64,000 bases of DNA from an uncultured Stenotrophomonas sp. (GTDB lineage Bacteria > Pseudomonadota > Gammaproteobacteria > Xanthomonadales > Xanthomonadaceae): contig FLTS01000001.1 in the NCBI GenBank assembly GCA_900078405.1, positions 1,760,626 through 1,824,625 of the forward strand, written 5' to 3'. A program made the position numbers and the translations under genes. The notes under the pieces are model-generated. The model saw nothing but the letters and a program-made list of their open reading frames with translations, was not told where the DNA came from and made no database searches. Shown piece by piece: positions 46,087-54,140 of this stretch (its first letter is position 1; every line of letters starts with the position of its first letter).

Positions 46087-46102
46087 GGAACAACGTTGTC
46101 AC
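46087..46102. promoter_or_regulatory. Candidate NagR operator (degenerate left half)
   Basis: GAACAACGTTGTCAC has a palindromic ACAACGTTGT centre and a complete right half TTGTCA. It is about 52 bases upstream of the nagP start codon. Confidence 0.55.
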
Positions 46103-46117
46103 ATTTATCCGTTGGCC

Positions 46118-46133
46118 TTGACAACTTTGTCAA
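46118..46133. promoter_or_regulatory. Candidate NagR operator (near-perfect palindrome)
   Basis: TTGACAACTTTGTCAA is symmetric outside its centre and is the best of four related sites in this window. It lies about 83 bases upstream of nagP. Confidence 0.7.
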
Positions 46134-46317
46134 CCGGGCATCCCTCCCATGCGGTGCCGCGCGACGATGCAGAAAAGCGCCGGGCTCGATGCATCAATGT
46201 TCTTGCCGTGCAGATGCCTGATACATCAATTGCATGGTGTCGAATGCAACGATTCCGGCACCGCCACCGCCCGCGCAAAATGTGATGCAACGCAACATCG
46301 AAAGTTGCAAAAACCCG

Positions 46318-46333
46318 TTGACATCGTTGTCAG
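46318..46333 (+). promoter_or_regulatory. Candidate NagR operator and -35 element upstream of the first kinase gene
   Basis: TTGACATCGTTGTCA is shared base for base with the site before the second kinase gene. Its TTGACA can act as a -35 element; TACAGA 16 bases further is a possible -10. A repressor bound here would cover the promoter. The remainder of the 361-base gap between nagP and the kinase gene (46036-46396) shows no gene. Confidence 0.65.
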
Positions 46334-46396
46334 AACGATTACAGACTCGGCCCCCGTACGGCGCCTGACCGGCGCCCCATGCCACAGGGAAACCGA

Positions 46397-47431
46397 GTGA
46401 TCGCTGCTGCCCCCACACTGCAGACCTCTTCACCCGAGCGCGCGCCACAGCCGTTCTATGCCGCCGATGTCGGCGGCACCCACGTCCGCGTCGGTCTGGT
46501 CCGCGCCGGCAGTGGCCACGGCCCGGCCATCGAGGTGTTGTCCTACCGCAAGTACCGCAATGCCGACCATCCGGGCCTCGGCGCGATCCTGGCCGACTTC
46601 GCCAGCCACAACCCGCCGGTGTCCGATTGCGTCATCGCCACCGCCGGCTACGCACTGGCCGATGGCACCGTCATTTCCGCCAACCTGCCGTGGCCGCTGT
46701 CGTCGGGCCGCATCCGCGACGAGCTCGGCTTCCGCAACGTGCACCTGGTCAACGACTTCGAGGCCGTCGCCCACGCCGCAGCGCACATCGGCGACAGCCA
46801 GGTACTGCAGCTCACCGGCCCGGCCGAAGCGCCGCGCGGCCCGACCCTGGTCGTCGGCCCCGGCACCGGCCTCGGCGCGGCGGTATGGATTCCGGTCGGC
46901 GAGCGCTCGGTGGTGCTTGCCACCGAGGCCGGGCAGGCCTCGCTGGCCGCCACCACCGAACTGGAGCTGGCAGTGCTGCGGCAGATGCTGCACGACCGCC
47001 CGCACGTGTCGATCGAGCAGGCCCTGTCCGGTCCCGGCCTGCTCAACCTCTACAACGCATTGTGCGCCGTGCGCGGCGCCGCGCCGGTGCATGTCACGCC
47101 CGACGCGGTCAGCGCCGCCGCCTGCGATGGCAGCGACCCGCTCGCGGTCGAAACCCTGCAGCTGTTCTGCGGCATTTTGGGTTCGACCATCGGCGACATG
47201 GCCCTGCTCTACGGCGTGCAGGGCGGCGTCTACCTGGCCGGCGGCATCCTGCCGAAGATCGGCCAATTCCTTCTGAACAGCAGCTTCGTCGAACGCTTCC
47301 TCAACAAGGGGCCGATGACGAAGGCGCTGCAGCGCATTCCCGTGAAGCTGGTCGAGCACGGGCAACTGGGCGTCATCGGCGCAGCCAGTTGGTATCTGGA
47401 GAAGTCGGCCACCCAAGCCTTCGCAGCATAA
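46397..47431 (+). CDS. ROK-unrelated glucokinase-family sugar kinase, module 1
   Basis: A 344-residue kinase of the Glk family (PF02685 type), expected to phosphorylate GlcNAc, or glucose, at O6 in the cytoplasm. The phosphate loop is ADVGGTHVRVGL (residues 23-34), the catalytic Asp is in LVNDFEAVAHA, and the second glycine loop is VVGPGTGLGAAVW. Further landmarks are TEAGQASLAAT and GVYLAGGILPKI. The start is taken as GTG 46397: it follows AGGGAAACC, and the paralogue at 53013 has the same arrangement; ATG 46379 is an alternative. Because it heads the plus-strand GlcNAc module and NagA needs GlcNAc-6-phosphate, GlcNAc kinase (NagK-II) is more likely than general glucokinase. That specificity is inferred. 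Confidence 0.88.
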   Translation: MIAAAPTLQTSSPERAPQPFYAADVGGTHVRVGLVRAGSGHGPAIEVLSYRKYRNADHPGLGAILADFASHNPPVSDCVIATAGYALADGTVISANLPWPLSSGRIRDELGFRNVHLVNDFEAVAHAAAHIGDSQVLQLTGPAEAPRGPTLVVGPGTGLGAAVWIPVGERSVVLATEAGQASLAATTELELAVLRQMLHDRPHVSIEQALSGPGLLNLYNALCAVRGAAPVHVTPDAVSAAACDGSDPLAVETLQLFCGILGSTIGDMALLYGVQGGVYLAGGILPKIGQFLLNSSFVERFLNKGPMTKALQRIPVKLVEHGQLGVIGAASWYLEKSATQAFAA

Positions 47432-47505
47432 GCAGCAGAACCACCAGCAAGACGCAGTAACGCGGCACCCCGGTGCCATTCACCCCGATGTTGAGGAGAG
47501 ACAAC

Positions 47506-50166
47506 ATGCATCGCAAGACCCTGCTTTCGGCAGCCATCGTCAGCTGCCTTGCCTTCGGCGCCCACGCGCAGGAAGCGCAGCCCCAGGCCACCGACCTGGA
47601 CACCATCACCGTCACCGGCATCCGCGGTTCGATGGAAAAGTCGCTGGACACCAAGCGCGAAGCCAACAGCCGCGTTGAAGTGGTGACCGCCGAGGACGTC
47701 GGCAAACTGCCGGCGCACAACGTCGCCGACACCCTGCAGCGCCTGCCGGGCGTGAACATCAGCTCGTCCTCGGCCGATGAAGGCGGTTTCGACGAAGCCG
47801 ACCGCGTCAGCCTGCGCGGCACCAGCCCGAGCCTGACCCAGACCCTGATCAACGGCCATACCGTCGGCTCGGCCGACTGGTTCGTGCTCAGCCAGGGCAA
47901 CAGCGTCGGCCGCAGCGTCAGCTACACCCTGCTGCCGTCCGAGCTGGTCAGCTCGGTGGAAGTGAACAAGTCCTCGCAGGCCAAGCTGGCCGACGGCGGC
48001 ACTACCGGCTCGGTCAACATCATCACCCGCAAGCCGCTGGAATTCCCCAACCAGCTCACCGCCGAAGCTTCGGTCGGCGCGGTGCGTTCGGATGCGGCCA
48101 AGTCCACCGACCCGCAACTGGCCGGCCTGTTCAACTACAAGAACGACGAAGGCACCTTCGGCGTGATGGTGCAGGCGTTCAGCCAGAAGCGTGAACTCAG
48201 CCGTCAGGCACAGGAAATTCCGGGGGGCTTCTTCCAGATTGGCGCTTCCGATCCGGTTGCCGCGACCAATCCCGACCTGGTCGGCGTGTGGGCACCGGGC
48301 CTGCTCGGTTCGACCCTGTTCGAACAGACCCGCGACCGCAAGGGCGGGCTGGTGTCATTGCAGTTCAAGCCGTCTGACGACTTGACCTTCGGCATCGAAG
48401 GCTTCAGCTCGGACATGAAGGCCAACAACTACAACCGCAACTTCATGCTGTGGGGCGGCAATTTCGCTCGCAAGCAGGCTCCGAACGCCGGTTACGTGGT
48501 CAAGGACGGCGTGCTGACCGACGCCACCTATGCCGGCGTGGCCGGTACCGATTATGCCGTCTACGACATGATCTCCCGCGAAGCGTCCGCCAAGAGCAAC
48601 TACGTCACCTTCGACGCCGATTGGCACATCAACGACAACCTGAGCGCCAAATTCCAGGCCGGCTCGACCAAGGGCGAAGGCTCCACCGACCGCCAGTTCA
48701 TCGCCGAAGTCACCGTGGCCAACGGCGGCGGCGCCAGCTGGAGCACCCACGGCAACGGTCGTCCGGTGGATTGGACCCTTGGCGGCGACTACAGCCCGAA
48801 CGGCGTGACCAGCTTCGGCACTTGGGGCAATCAGCAGGTCACCGCGCTGGACAAGGAAAAGTGGTTCACCGCCGACTTCAACCAGTACTTCAATGACGGC
48901 GGCGCGCTGACCTCGATCGATTTCGGTGCACGCTACGCCGATCACAAGCGCGAAGCACAGTCGCCGGAAGGCGCATCGCCGGGCGATATCTGGAGCGCGC
49001 TGCAGAACGGTGCCACCGCCTCCTACCCGGGCGGCTTCGCCGGCGGCATCGGCGGCAGCTTCCCGCGCGACCTGTGGTACTTCACCACCGGCGCAATGAA
49101 GGACGCCATCCTCGCCAACTCCACCTGGCTGTCCAACAACGACGGCCCGGACGGCCGCCACAACTACGGTGCCGAGTGGAAGGTGGCCGAGAAGAACTTC
49201 GCCGCCTACGTACAGGCCAACTTCTCCGGCGACCGCTGGAGCGGCAACGTCGGCCTGCGCTACGTCAACATCGACCAGGACATCAACACCTACATGGCAG
49301 TGTCCGACCCGGCCAACGTCGACGTCAGCAGCCTGTTCGGTGCATGGAAGGCGCTGTCCTACAACAACAAGCACAACCGCGTCCTGCCCAGCGCCAACCT
49401 GAAGTTCGACCTGACCGACGACCTGGTGTTCCGCTTCGCGGCCTCGCAGACCCAGACCCTGCCGGACTTCTCGGCACTGGGTGCTTCGTCCTGGGGTTCG
49501 GACCTGAACCGCCTTGGCGGCGGCGGCAACCCGAAGCTCAAGCCGACCGTGTCCAACAACCTGGACGCCAACCTGGAGTGGTACTTCATGCCGCGCGGCC
49601 TGCTGTCGGTCGGCGCTTACTCGATGAACCTGAAGGACTACATCGCCTATGGCGTGGAAACCCAGCAGCTGTTCAGCGAGCTGACCCACCAGTTGGAGGA
49701 CTACCAGGTCTCCATGCCGATCAACGCCGATGCCAAGGTCAGCGGCGTGGAAGTGGCCTACGAGCAGCCGATCGGTGACAACTTCGGCGTCAACGCCAAC
49801 TTCACCTATGCCGATGGCAAGTCCTCGCACACCTGGGCCGATGGCAGCAACAAGCTGCAGGGCACCTCGAAGAACACCTACAACCTGGGCGCCTACTTCG
49901 AGAACGATACCTTCGGCGCACGCGTGAGCTACACCTACCGCTCGGCGTTCCTGATCAGCCTGTCCGGCACCAACCCGTACTACCAGGACAGCTTCGGCAC
50001 CTTGTCGGTGGCATTGAACTACAAGGCAACCGACTGGCTGAGCTTCAGCCTGGATGCAATGAACCTCAACAACCCGACGTTCAAGTACTACCAGAGTGCC
50101 GCCATTCCCACCGCGTTCTACGAGAATGGCCGCCAGTACTACTTCAACGCCCGCGTGAAGTTCTGA
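47506..50166 (+). CDS. TonB-dependent receptor, Xanthomonas/Caulobacter type, module 1
   Basis: An 886-residue outer-membrane transporter, probably for GlcNAc or chitin oligosaccharides. Signal peptide MHRKTLLSAAIVSCLAFGAHA. Then TDLDTITVTGIRGSMEKSL with the DTKR ending that marks this receptor class, a plug (VEVVTAEDVGKLPAHNVADTL, GTSPSLTQTLINGHTVG), and a barrel that ends in Phe (YFNARVKF). The ATG at 47506 follows GAGGAGAGACA, a leader also present before the second receptor gene. It lies 74 bases after the kinase gene. In Xanthomonas several receptors of this type are part of the NagR regulon. Substrate is inferred from context. Confidence 0.92.
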   Translation: MHRKTLLSAAIVSCLAFGAHAQEAQPQATDLDTITVTGIRGSMEKSLDTKREANSRVEVVTAEDVGKLPAHNVADTLQRLPGVNISSSSADEGGFDEADRVSLRGTSPSLTQTLINGHTVGSADWFVLSQGNSVGRSVSYTLLPSELVSSVEVNKSSQAKLADGGTTGSVNIITRKPLEFPNQLTAEASVGAVRSDAAKSTDPQLAGLFNYKNDEGTFGVMVQAFSQKRELSRQAQEIPGGFFQIGASDPVAATNPDLVGVWAPGLLGSTLFEQTRDRKGGLVSLQFKPSDDLTFGIEGFSSDMKANNYNRNFMLWGGNFARKQAPNAGYVVKDGVLTDATYAGVAGTDYAVYDMISREASAKSNYVTFDADWHINDNLSAKFQAGSTKGEGSTDRQFIAEVTVANGGGASWSTHGNGRPVDWTLGGDYSPNGVTSFGTWGNQQVTALDKEKWFTADFNQYFNDGGALTSIDFGARYADHKREAQSPEGASPGDIWSALQNGATASYPGGFAGGIGGSFPRDLWYFTTGAMKDAILANSTWLSNNDGPDGRHNYGAEWKVAEKNFAAYVQANFSGDRWSGNVGLRYVNIDQDINTYMAVSDPANVDVSSLFGAWKALSYNNKHNRVLPSANLKFDLTDDLVFRFAASQTQTLPDFSALGASSWGSDLNRLGGGGNPKLKPTVSNNLDANLEWYFMPRGLLSVGAYSMNLKDYIAYGVETQQLFSELTHQLEDYQVSMPINADAKVSGVEVAYEQPIGDNFGVNANFTYADGKSSHTWADGSNKLQGTSKNTYNLGAYFENDTFGARVSYTYRSAFLISLSGTNPYYQDSFGTLSVALNYKATDWLSFSLDAMNLNNPTFKYYQSAAIPTAFYENGRQYYFNARVKF

Positions 50167-50205
50167 TCCACCCCGGCACGCACCATCGCCGGACTGCATG
50201 ACCCC

Positions 50206-50242
50206 GCCGGGCCTGGATCATTCCGGGCCCGGCGTTTTTTTT
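50206..50242 (+). terminator. Intrinsic terminator after receptor 1
   Basis: GCCGGGCC and GGCCCGGC form an eight-base-pair stem around a 12-base loop, followed by GTTTTTTTT. It separates the receptor from the hexosaminidase gene and probably reduces read-through. Confidence 0.88.
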
Positions 50243-50246
50243 GCCC

Positions 50247-50317
50247 GTAGATGCGGAGCCTGCCCCGCATGAAGCTTTCCCGGTGAAGTCGCATGCGGGG
50301 CAAGCCCCCGCATCCAC
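50247..50317. repeat. Paired REP-like element with GTAG base
   Basis: GTAGATGCGGAGCCTGCCCC and, inverted, GCATGCGGGGCAAGCCCC with CATCCAC at the end, separated by GAAGCTTTCCCGGTGAAGTC. Directly after the terminator. Confidence 0.75.
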
Positions 50318-50358
50318 AGCCGCTTTTCCGCTTCACTTCCATCCAAGGAGCCACGCCC

Positions 50359-52668
50359 ATGACCACGCCACGCCCCGCCGCCTTGCGAACCCGTTGGCTC
50401 GCGGCCGGCCTGTTGCTCGGCGCCTGCCTGACGCCGGCACAGGCCGCGGACACACTGCCCCTGATCCCGCTGCCGGCCCACTACCAGGCGGCGGACGGCA
50501 AGGACTTCATACTGAAGCCTTCCACCCGCGTCGCCGGCAACGATGACGCCGCGCGCCGTGTCGCCAGCCAGTTCGTGCGCTTGCTGGCGCAGGACGGCGG
50601 GCCGACGCTGGCCGTTGCCGATGCCGATGCCGGCGGCAGGGCCCAAGTCCGCTTCCACCTCGACGCCACGGCCGCCACCGGCGCCGAAGGCTATGCGTTG
50701 AAGGTGTCCAACACCGGTATCGACGTCAGCGCACGCGACGAGGCCGGGCTGTTCTACGGCGCGGTGACCGCCGTACAGCTGCTCACCGGCAACGACGCCG
50801 GCCGCGTCGCCGCCGCCAGCATCGCCGATGCGCCGCGCTTCGCCTGGCGCGGGCTGATGCTGGATTCGGCGCGCCATTTCCAGAGTCTGGGCGAGATCAG
50901 GAAGCTGCTCGACGCGATGGCGCAGCACAAGCTCAACACCTTCCACTGGCACCTCACCGACGACCAGGCCTGGCGCATGCAGATCAAGCGCTACCCGAAG
51001 CTCACCGAGGTGGGCAGCTGCCGCGTGCCGCTGGGCGATGCCGGCCGCGACACGGCCACCGGGCAGCCGCGCACCTATTGCGGCTACTACACGCAGGACC
51101 AGATCCGCGAGATCGTCGCCTATGCGGCGCAGCGGCACATCCAGGTGATCCCGGAAATCGACGTGCCCGGCCACGCTACCGCCGCCATCGTCGCCTACCC
51201 GGAACTGGGCACCACCGACCAGCCGCTGGTCATCGACAACCAGTGGGGGGTGTTCCCCAACCTGTTCAACACCGAGGAAAGCACGCTGCAGTTCCTGGAG
51301 AACGTGCTGCTCGAAGTGATCGACATGTTCCCGGCCCGCTACGTGCACATCGGCGGCGACGAGGCGGTCAAGGACCAGTGGATCGCCTCCAGCCGCGTGC
51401 AGGAGCACATGCGCGCGATTGGCGCCAAAGACGAGATGGCGATGCAGAGCCACATCGTCAGCCGGCTCGAACGATTCCTGGCGCGGCACGACCGCCGTCT
51501 GATCGGCTGGGATGAAATCCTCGAAGGCCCGCTGCCGGAAGCAGCCACGGTGATGTCCTGGCGCGGCACCGAGGGCGGGCTGAAGGCCGCCAGCGAGGGC
51601 CACGACGTGGTGATGGCGCCGGTCACCCACATGTACATGGACTACCTGCAGACCGGCTCGCCGAACGAACCGCCGGGCCGGCCGACGACGACCGAACTGC
51701 GCAAGGTCTACGACTTCGAACCGGTGCCGGCGGAACTGGCCGCGGACAAGCGCGCGCACATCCTCGGCCTGCAGGCCACCCTGTTCACCGAGCATACCCG
51801 CAACGACACGTGGCTGGAACACCACCTGTTCCCGCGCCTGGCCGTGGTGGCCGAAACCGGCTGGAGCCCGCCGGAACAGCGCAGCTTCGATGGTTTCCTG
51901 CAACGCCTGCCGCGCCAGTTGCAGCGCTACCGGGCAATGGGCATCGGCTATGCGCAGACGCCGTTCCAGGTGGACATGCAGGACGAGGGCGACCGCGCCG
52001 CCGGCACCGCCGAAGTCACGCTGGCCAACCCGCTCGGCTACGCCATCCACTACACGCTGGACGGCAGCGAGGTGAGCGCGGCATCGCCCGGCTACAGCCA
52101 GCCGCTGCAGGTGGCGCTGCCAGCGCGGGTGAACGCCGCCGCGTTCTTCGACGGCAAGCCGCTGGCCGCCGCCAGCCGCTTCGAGGTCACCGCCGATTCG
52201 CTGCTGGTGCGCGAGGACACCCGGCTCGGCCTGTGCCCCGGGGACGGCAAGCTGCCGCTGCGGCTGGAAGATGACGGCCCGACCGAGGGCGAGCGCGCCA
52301 TCTTCAACGTCAACATCTTCAACCCGTGCTGGTTGTGGCAGGACGCCGACCTGGGTGGCGTGACCGGGGTGAAGCTGCGCGCCGGCCGTATTCCCTACAA
52401 CTTCCAGCTGGCCCACGACGAGCCGAACCGCAGGTTCGTCCCCGCGCGCAGCGCGCATGGTGAACTGGAAATCCTCGGTGACCAGTGCCAGGGCGAACCC
52501 CTGGTATCGCTGCCGCTGCCGGCCGCGCCGGATGCCGACGGCTTCATCGAACTGGAAGCGCCCCTCGCGCCGGCCGCAGCCCGCGGCGACCTGTGCATCC
52601 GCTTCAGCGGCGACACCCGCCCGGACATGTGGGTGCTGGACTGGGTGCGGCTGCAAACCGGGAACTGA
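50359..52668 (+). CDS. Beta-N-acetylhexosaminidase, GH20, module 1
   Basis: Releases terminal GlcNAc from chitin oligosaccharides or glycans outside the cytoplasm. The 769-residue precursor has a signal peptide (AAGLLLGACLTPAQA) that could be cut by signal peptidase I after AQA, or at Cys because LGAC is a passable lipobox. Next are a GH20b-like domain (LIPLPAHYQAADGKDFIL) and the GH20 barrel with WRGLMLDSARHF, HKLNTFHWHLTDDQ, VIPEIDVPGH, and the catalytic pair Asp334-Glu335 in HIGGDEAV. Then ATVMSWRGTEGG, and ETGWSP. The C-terminal 170 residues include a beta-sandwich (YAIHYTLDGSEVSAASPGY). The ATG at 50359 is preceded by AAGGAG. Its pair is the hexosaminidase at 57082. Confidence 0.95.
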   Translation: MTTPRPAALRTRWLAAGLLLGACLTPAQAADTLPLIPLPAHYQAADGKDFILKPSTRVAGNDDAARRVASQFVRLLAQDGGPTLAVADADAGGRAQVRFHLDATAATGAEGYALKVSNTGIDVSARDEAGLFYGAVTAVQLLTGNDAGRVAAASIADAPRFAWRGLMLDSARHFQSLGEIRKLLDAMAQHKLNTFHWHLTDDQAWRMQIKRYPKLTEVGSCRVPLGDAGRDTATGQPRTYCGYYTQDQIREIVAYAAQRHIQVIPEIDVPGHATAAIVAYPELGTTDQPLVIDNQWGVFPNLFNTEESTLQFLENVLLEVIDMFPARYVHIGGDEAVKDQWIASSRVQEHMRAIGAKDEMAMQSHIVSRLERFLARHDRRLIGWDEILEGPLPEAATVMSWRGTEGGLKAASEGHDVVMAPVTHMYMDYLQTGSPNEPPGRPTTTELRKVYDFEPVPAELAADKRAHILGLQATLFTEHTRNDTWLEHHLFPRLAVVAETGWSPPEQRSFDGFLQRLPRQLQRYRAMGIGYAQTPFQVDMQDEGDRAAGTAEVTLANPLGYAIHYTLDGSEVSAASPGYSQPLQVALPARVNAAAFFDGKPLAAASRFEVTADSLLVREDTRLGLCPGDGKLPLRLEDDGPTEGERAIFNVNIFNPCWLWQDADLGGVTGVKLRAGRIPYNFQLAHDEPNRRFVPARSAHGELEILGDQCQGEPLVSLPLPAAPDADGFIELEAPLAPAAARGDLCIRFSGDTRPDMWVLDWVRLQTGN

Positions 52669-52718
52669 AACCGGGCGGGGCCACGCCCCGCGTCAGTCCG
52701 GCCCCCTCCGGGGATTTT

Positions 52719-52746
52719 CCAAGGCCACCGGAAACGGTGGCCTTGG
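52719..52746 (+). terminator. Hairpin after hexosaminidase 1
   Basis: CCAAGGCCACCG and its exact complement with a GAAA tetraloop, 50 bases after the stop. No U-tract follows, so it may be a weak terminator or mRNA-stability element. The rest of the 344-base gap to 53012 shows only the operator at 52935. Confidence 0.5.
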
Positions 52747-52934
52747 CATGTCCGGTACCGGCATTGTGCTCCATGCTGCAATGCGAAAAATTTTCACAAC
52801 ACAGTTTGAAAAGCGATGCAGGACAGGCATTCCACCCCTATCCATTTCGCATGGAACAAATTTCTCCTTCTACACCACCGGATATGCCCGGTATCAGGCA
52901 CTGAAACCATTCTGAAAATCTTTTGCATGACAGC

Positions 52935-52950
52935 TTGACATCGTTGTCAC
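52935..52950 (+). promoter_or_regulatory. Candidate NagR operator and -35 element upstream of the second kinase gene
   Basis: TTGACATCGTTGTCA, identical over 15 bases to the site at 46318. TTGACA may be the -35 element; GACACT 17 bases later is a weak -10. It lies 63 bases before the kinase start. Confidence 0.65.
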
Positions 52951-53012
52951 ACCCCTCGACACTCCAGCCATCACGGCACCACGCAGTGCCGCGCATCCAT
53001 CGGGGAAAACCA

Positions 53013-54023
53013 GTGACCGCCAGCTTCATGCCAGCCCATGCTCCTTCCACCTCGGCCGCGCAGCTGATCGCCGCCGACGTGGGTGGCACGCATGTACGCG
53101 TGGGGCTGATCCGGGCGGGCGTCGACGGAAGCGATGCCATCGAGATACTCGCCTACCGCAAGTACCGCTGCGCCGACCATGCCGGGCTCGACGCGATCCT
53201 CGCCGACTTCGGCAGCCACAACCCGCCGGTGGCCGAGTGCGTCATCGCCACCGCCGGCTATGCGCAGGACGACGGCAACGTCATCTCCATCAACCTGCCG
53301 TGGCCGCTGTCCACGCAGCGCATCCGCGACGCACTGGGCTTCCGCGCCGTGCACGTGGTCAACGATTTCGAAGCCGTCGCCCACGCCGCCACGCACATGG
53401 ACGACAGCCAGGTGCTGCAACTGGCCGGGCCGGCCCAGGCCGCACCGGGGCCGGTCCTGATCGTCGGCCCCGGCACCGGCCTCGGCGCGGCGGTGTGGAT
53501 TCCGGCCGGCAAGCGCAGCGTCGTGCTCGCCACCGAAGCCGGGCAGGCCGCGCTCGCACCGACCAACGCGCTGGAGATCGCCGTGCTCCACCACATGCTG
53601 CGCGAGCGTTCCCACGTCTCCATCGAACAGGTCCTGTCGGGGCCCGGCCTGCTCAAGCTTTACCACGCCCTGTGCGCCGTGCGCGGCGCCGTGCCCGTGC
53701 ACACCACGCCCGATGCGGTCAGCGCCGCCGCCTGCGACGGCAGCGATGCGCTGGCCCGCGAAACCCTTTCGCTGTTCTGCGATTTCCTCGGCTCGGCGAT
53801 CGGCGACATGGCGCTGTTCTACGGCGTGCAGCGCGTCTATCTGGCCGGCGGTTTCCTGCCGCGCTTCGGCTCCTTCATCCAGAACAGCCGCTTCGTCGAG
53901 CGCTTCCTCAACAAGGGGCCGATGGCGCAGGCGCTGCAGCGCATTCCCGTGAAGCTCGTCGAACACGGGCAACTTGGCGTCATCGGCGCCACCCGCTGGT
54001 ACCAGGGCCGGAGGAACGACTGA
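53013..54023 (+). CDS. Glucokinase-family sugar kinase, module 2
   Basis: A 336-residue paralogue of the kinase at 46397, similar along its whole length. Shared motifs are ADVGGTHVRVGLIRAG, YRKYRCADHAGLDAILADF, VVNDFEAVAHAATHM, IVGPGTGLGAAVWIP, and GPGLLKLYHALCAVRGAVP. All catalytic loops are intact, so both copies should be active. The GTG at 53013 follows GGGGAAAACC as in the first copy; an upstream extension to 52923 would overlap the operator. It opens the second GlcNAc module. Whether the two copies differ in sugar preference cannot be judged from the sequence. Confidence 0.88.
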   Translation: MTASFMPAHAPSTSAAQLIAADVGGTHVRVGLIRAGVDGSDAIEILAYRKYRCADHAGLDAILADFGSHNPPVAECVIATAGYAQDDGNVISINLPWPLSTQRIRDALGFRAVHVVNDFEAVAHAATHMDDSQVLQLAGPAQAAPGPVLIVGPGTGLGAAVWIPAGKRSVVLATEAGQAALAPTNALEIAVLHHMLRERSHVSIEQVLSGPGLLKLYHALCAVRGAVPVHTTPDAVSAAACDGSDALARETLSLFCDFLGSAIGDMALFYGVQRVYLAGGFLPRFGSFIQNSRFVERFLNKGPMAQALQRIPVKLVEHGQLGVIGATRWYQGRRND

Positions 54024-54140
54024 CCCGCCCATCCATCACCGTGCCGGCAACCCAGCGCCGCTGCACGGCTCCACCCCTGCAACAAGGCAAGGCAATCCCG
54101 GTTCACCCCTGACATTCCGTCAATGATGAGGAGAGACATC

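Noticed and set aside
50218..52656. An 812-codon minus-strand open frame opposite hexosaminidase 1
   Set aside because: It mirrors the GH20 gene, has no recognisable domain and no start signal; shadow of codon bias.
53013..54023. The second kinase as a decayed copy
   Set aside because: All phosphate-binding and catalytic blocks are intact and there is no frameshift, so it is treated as functional.
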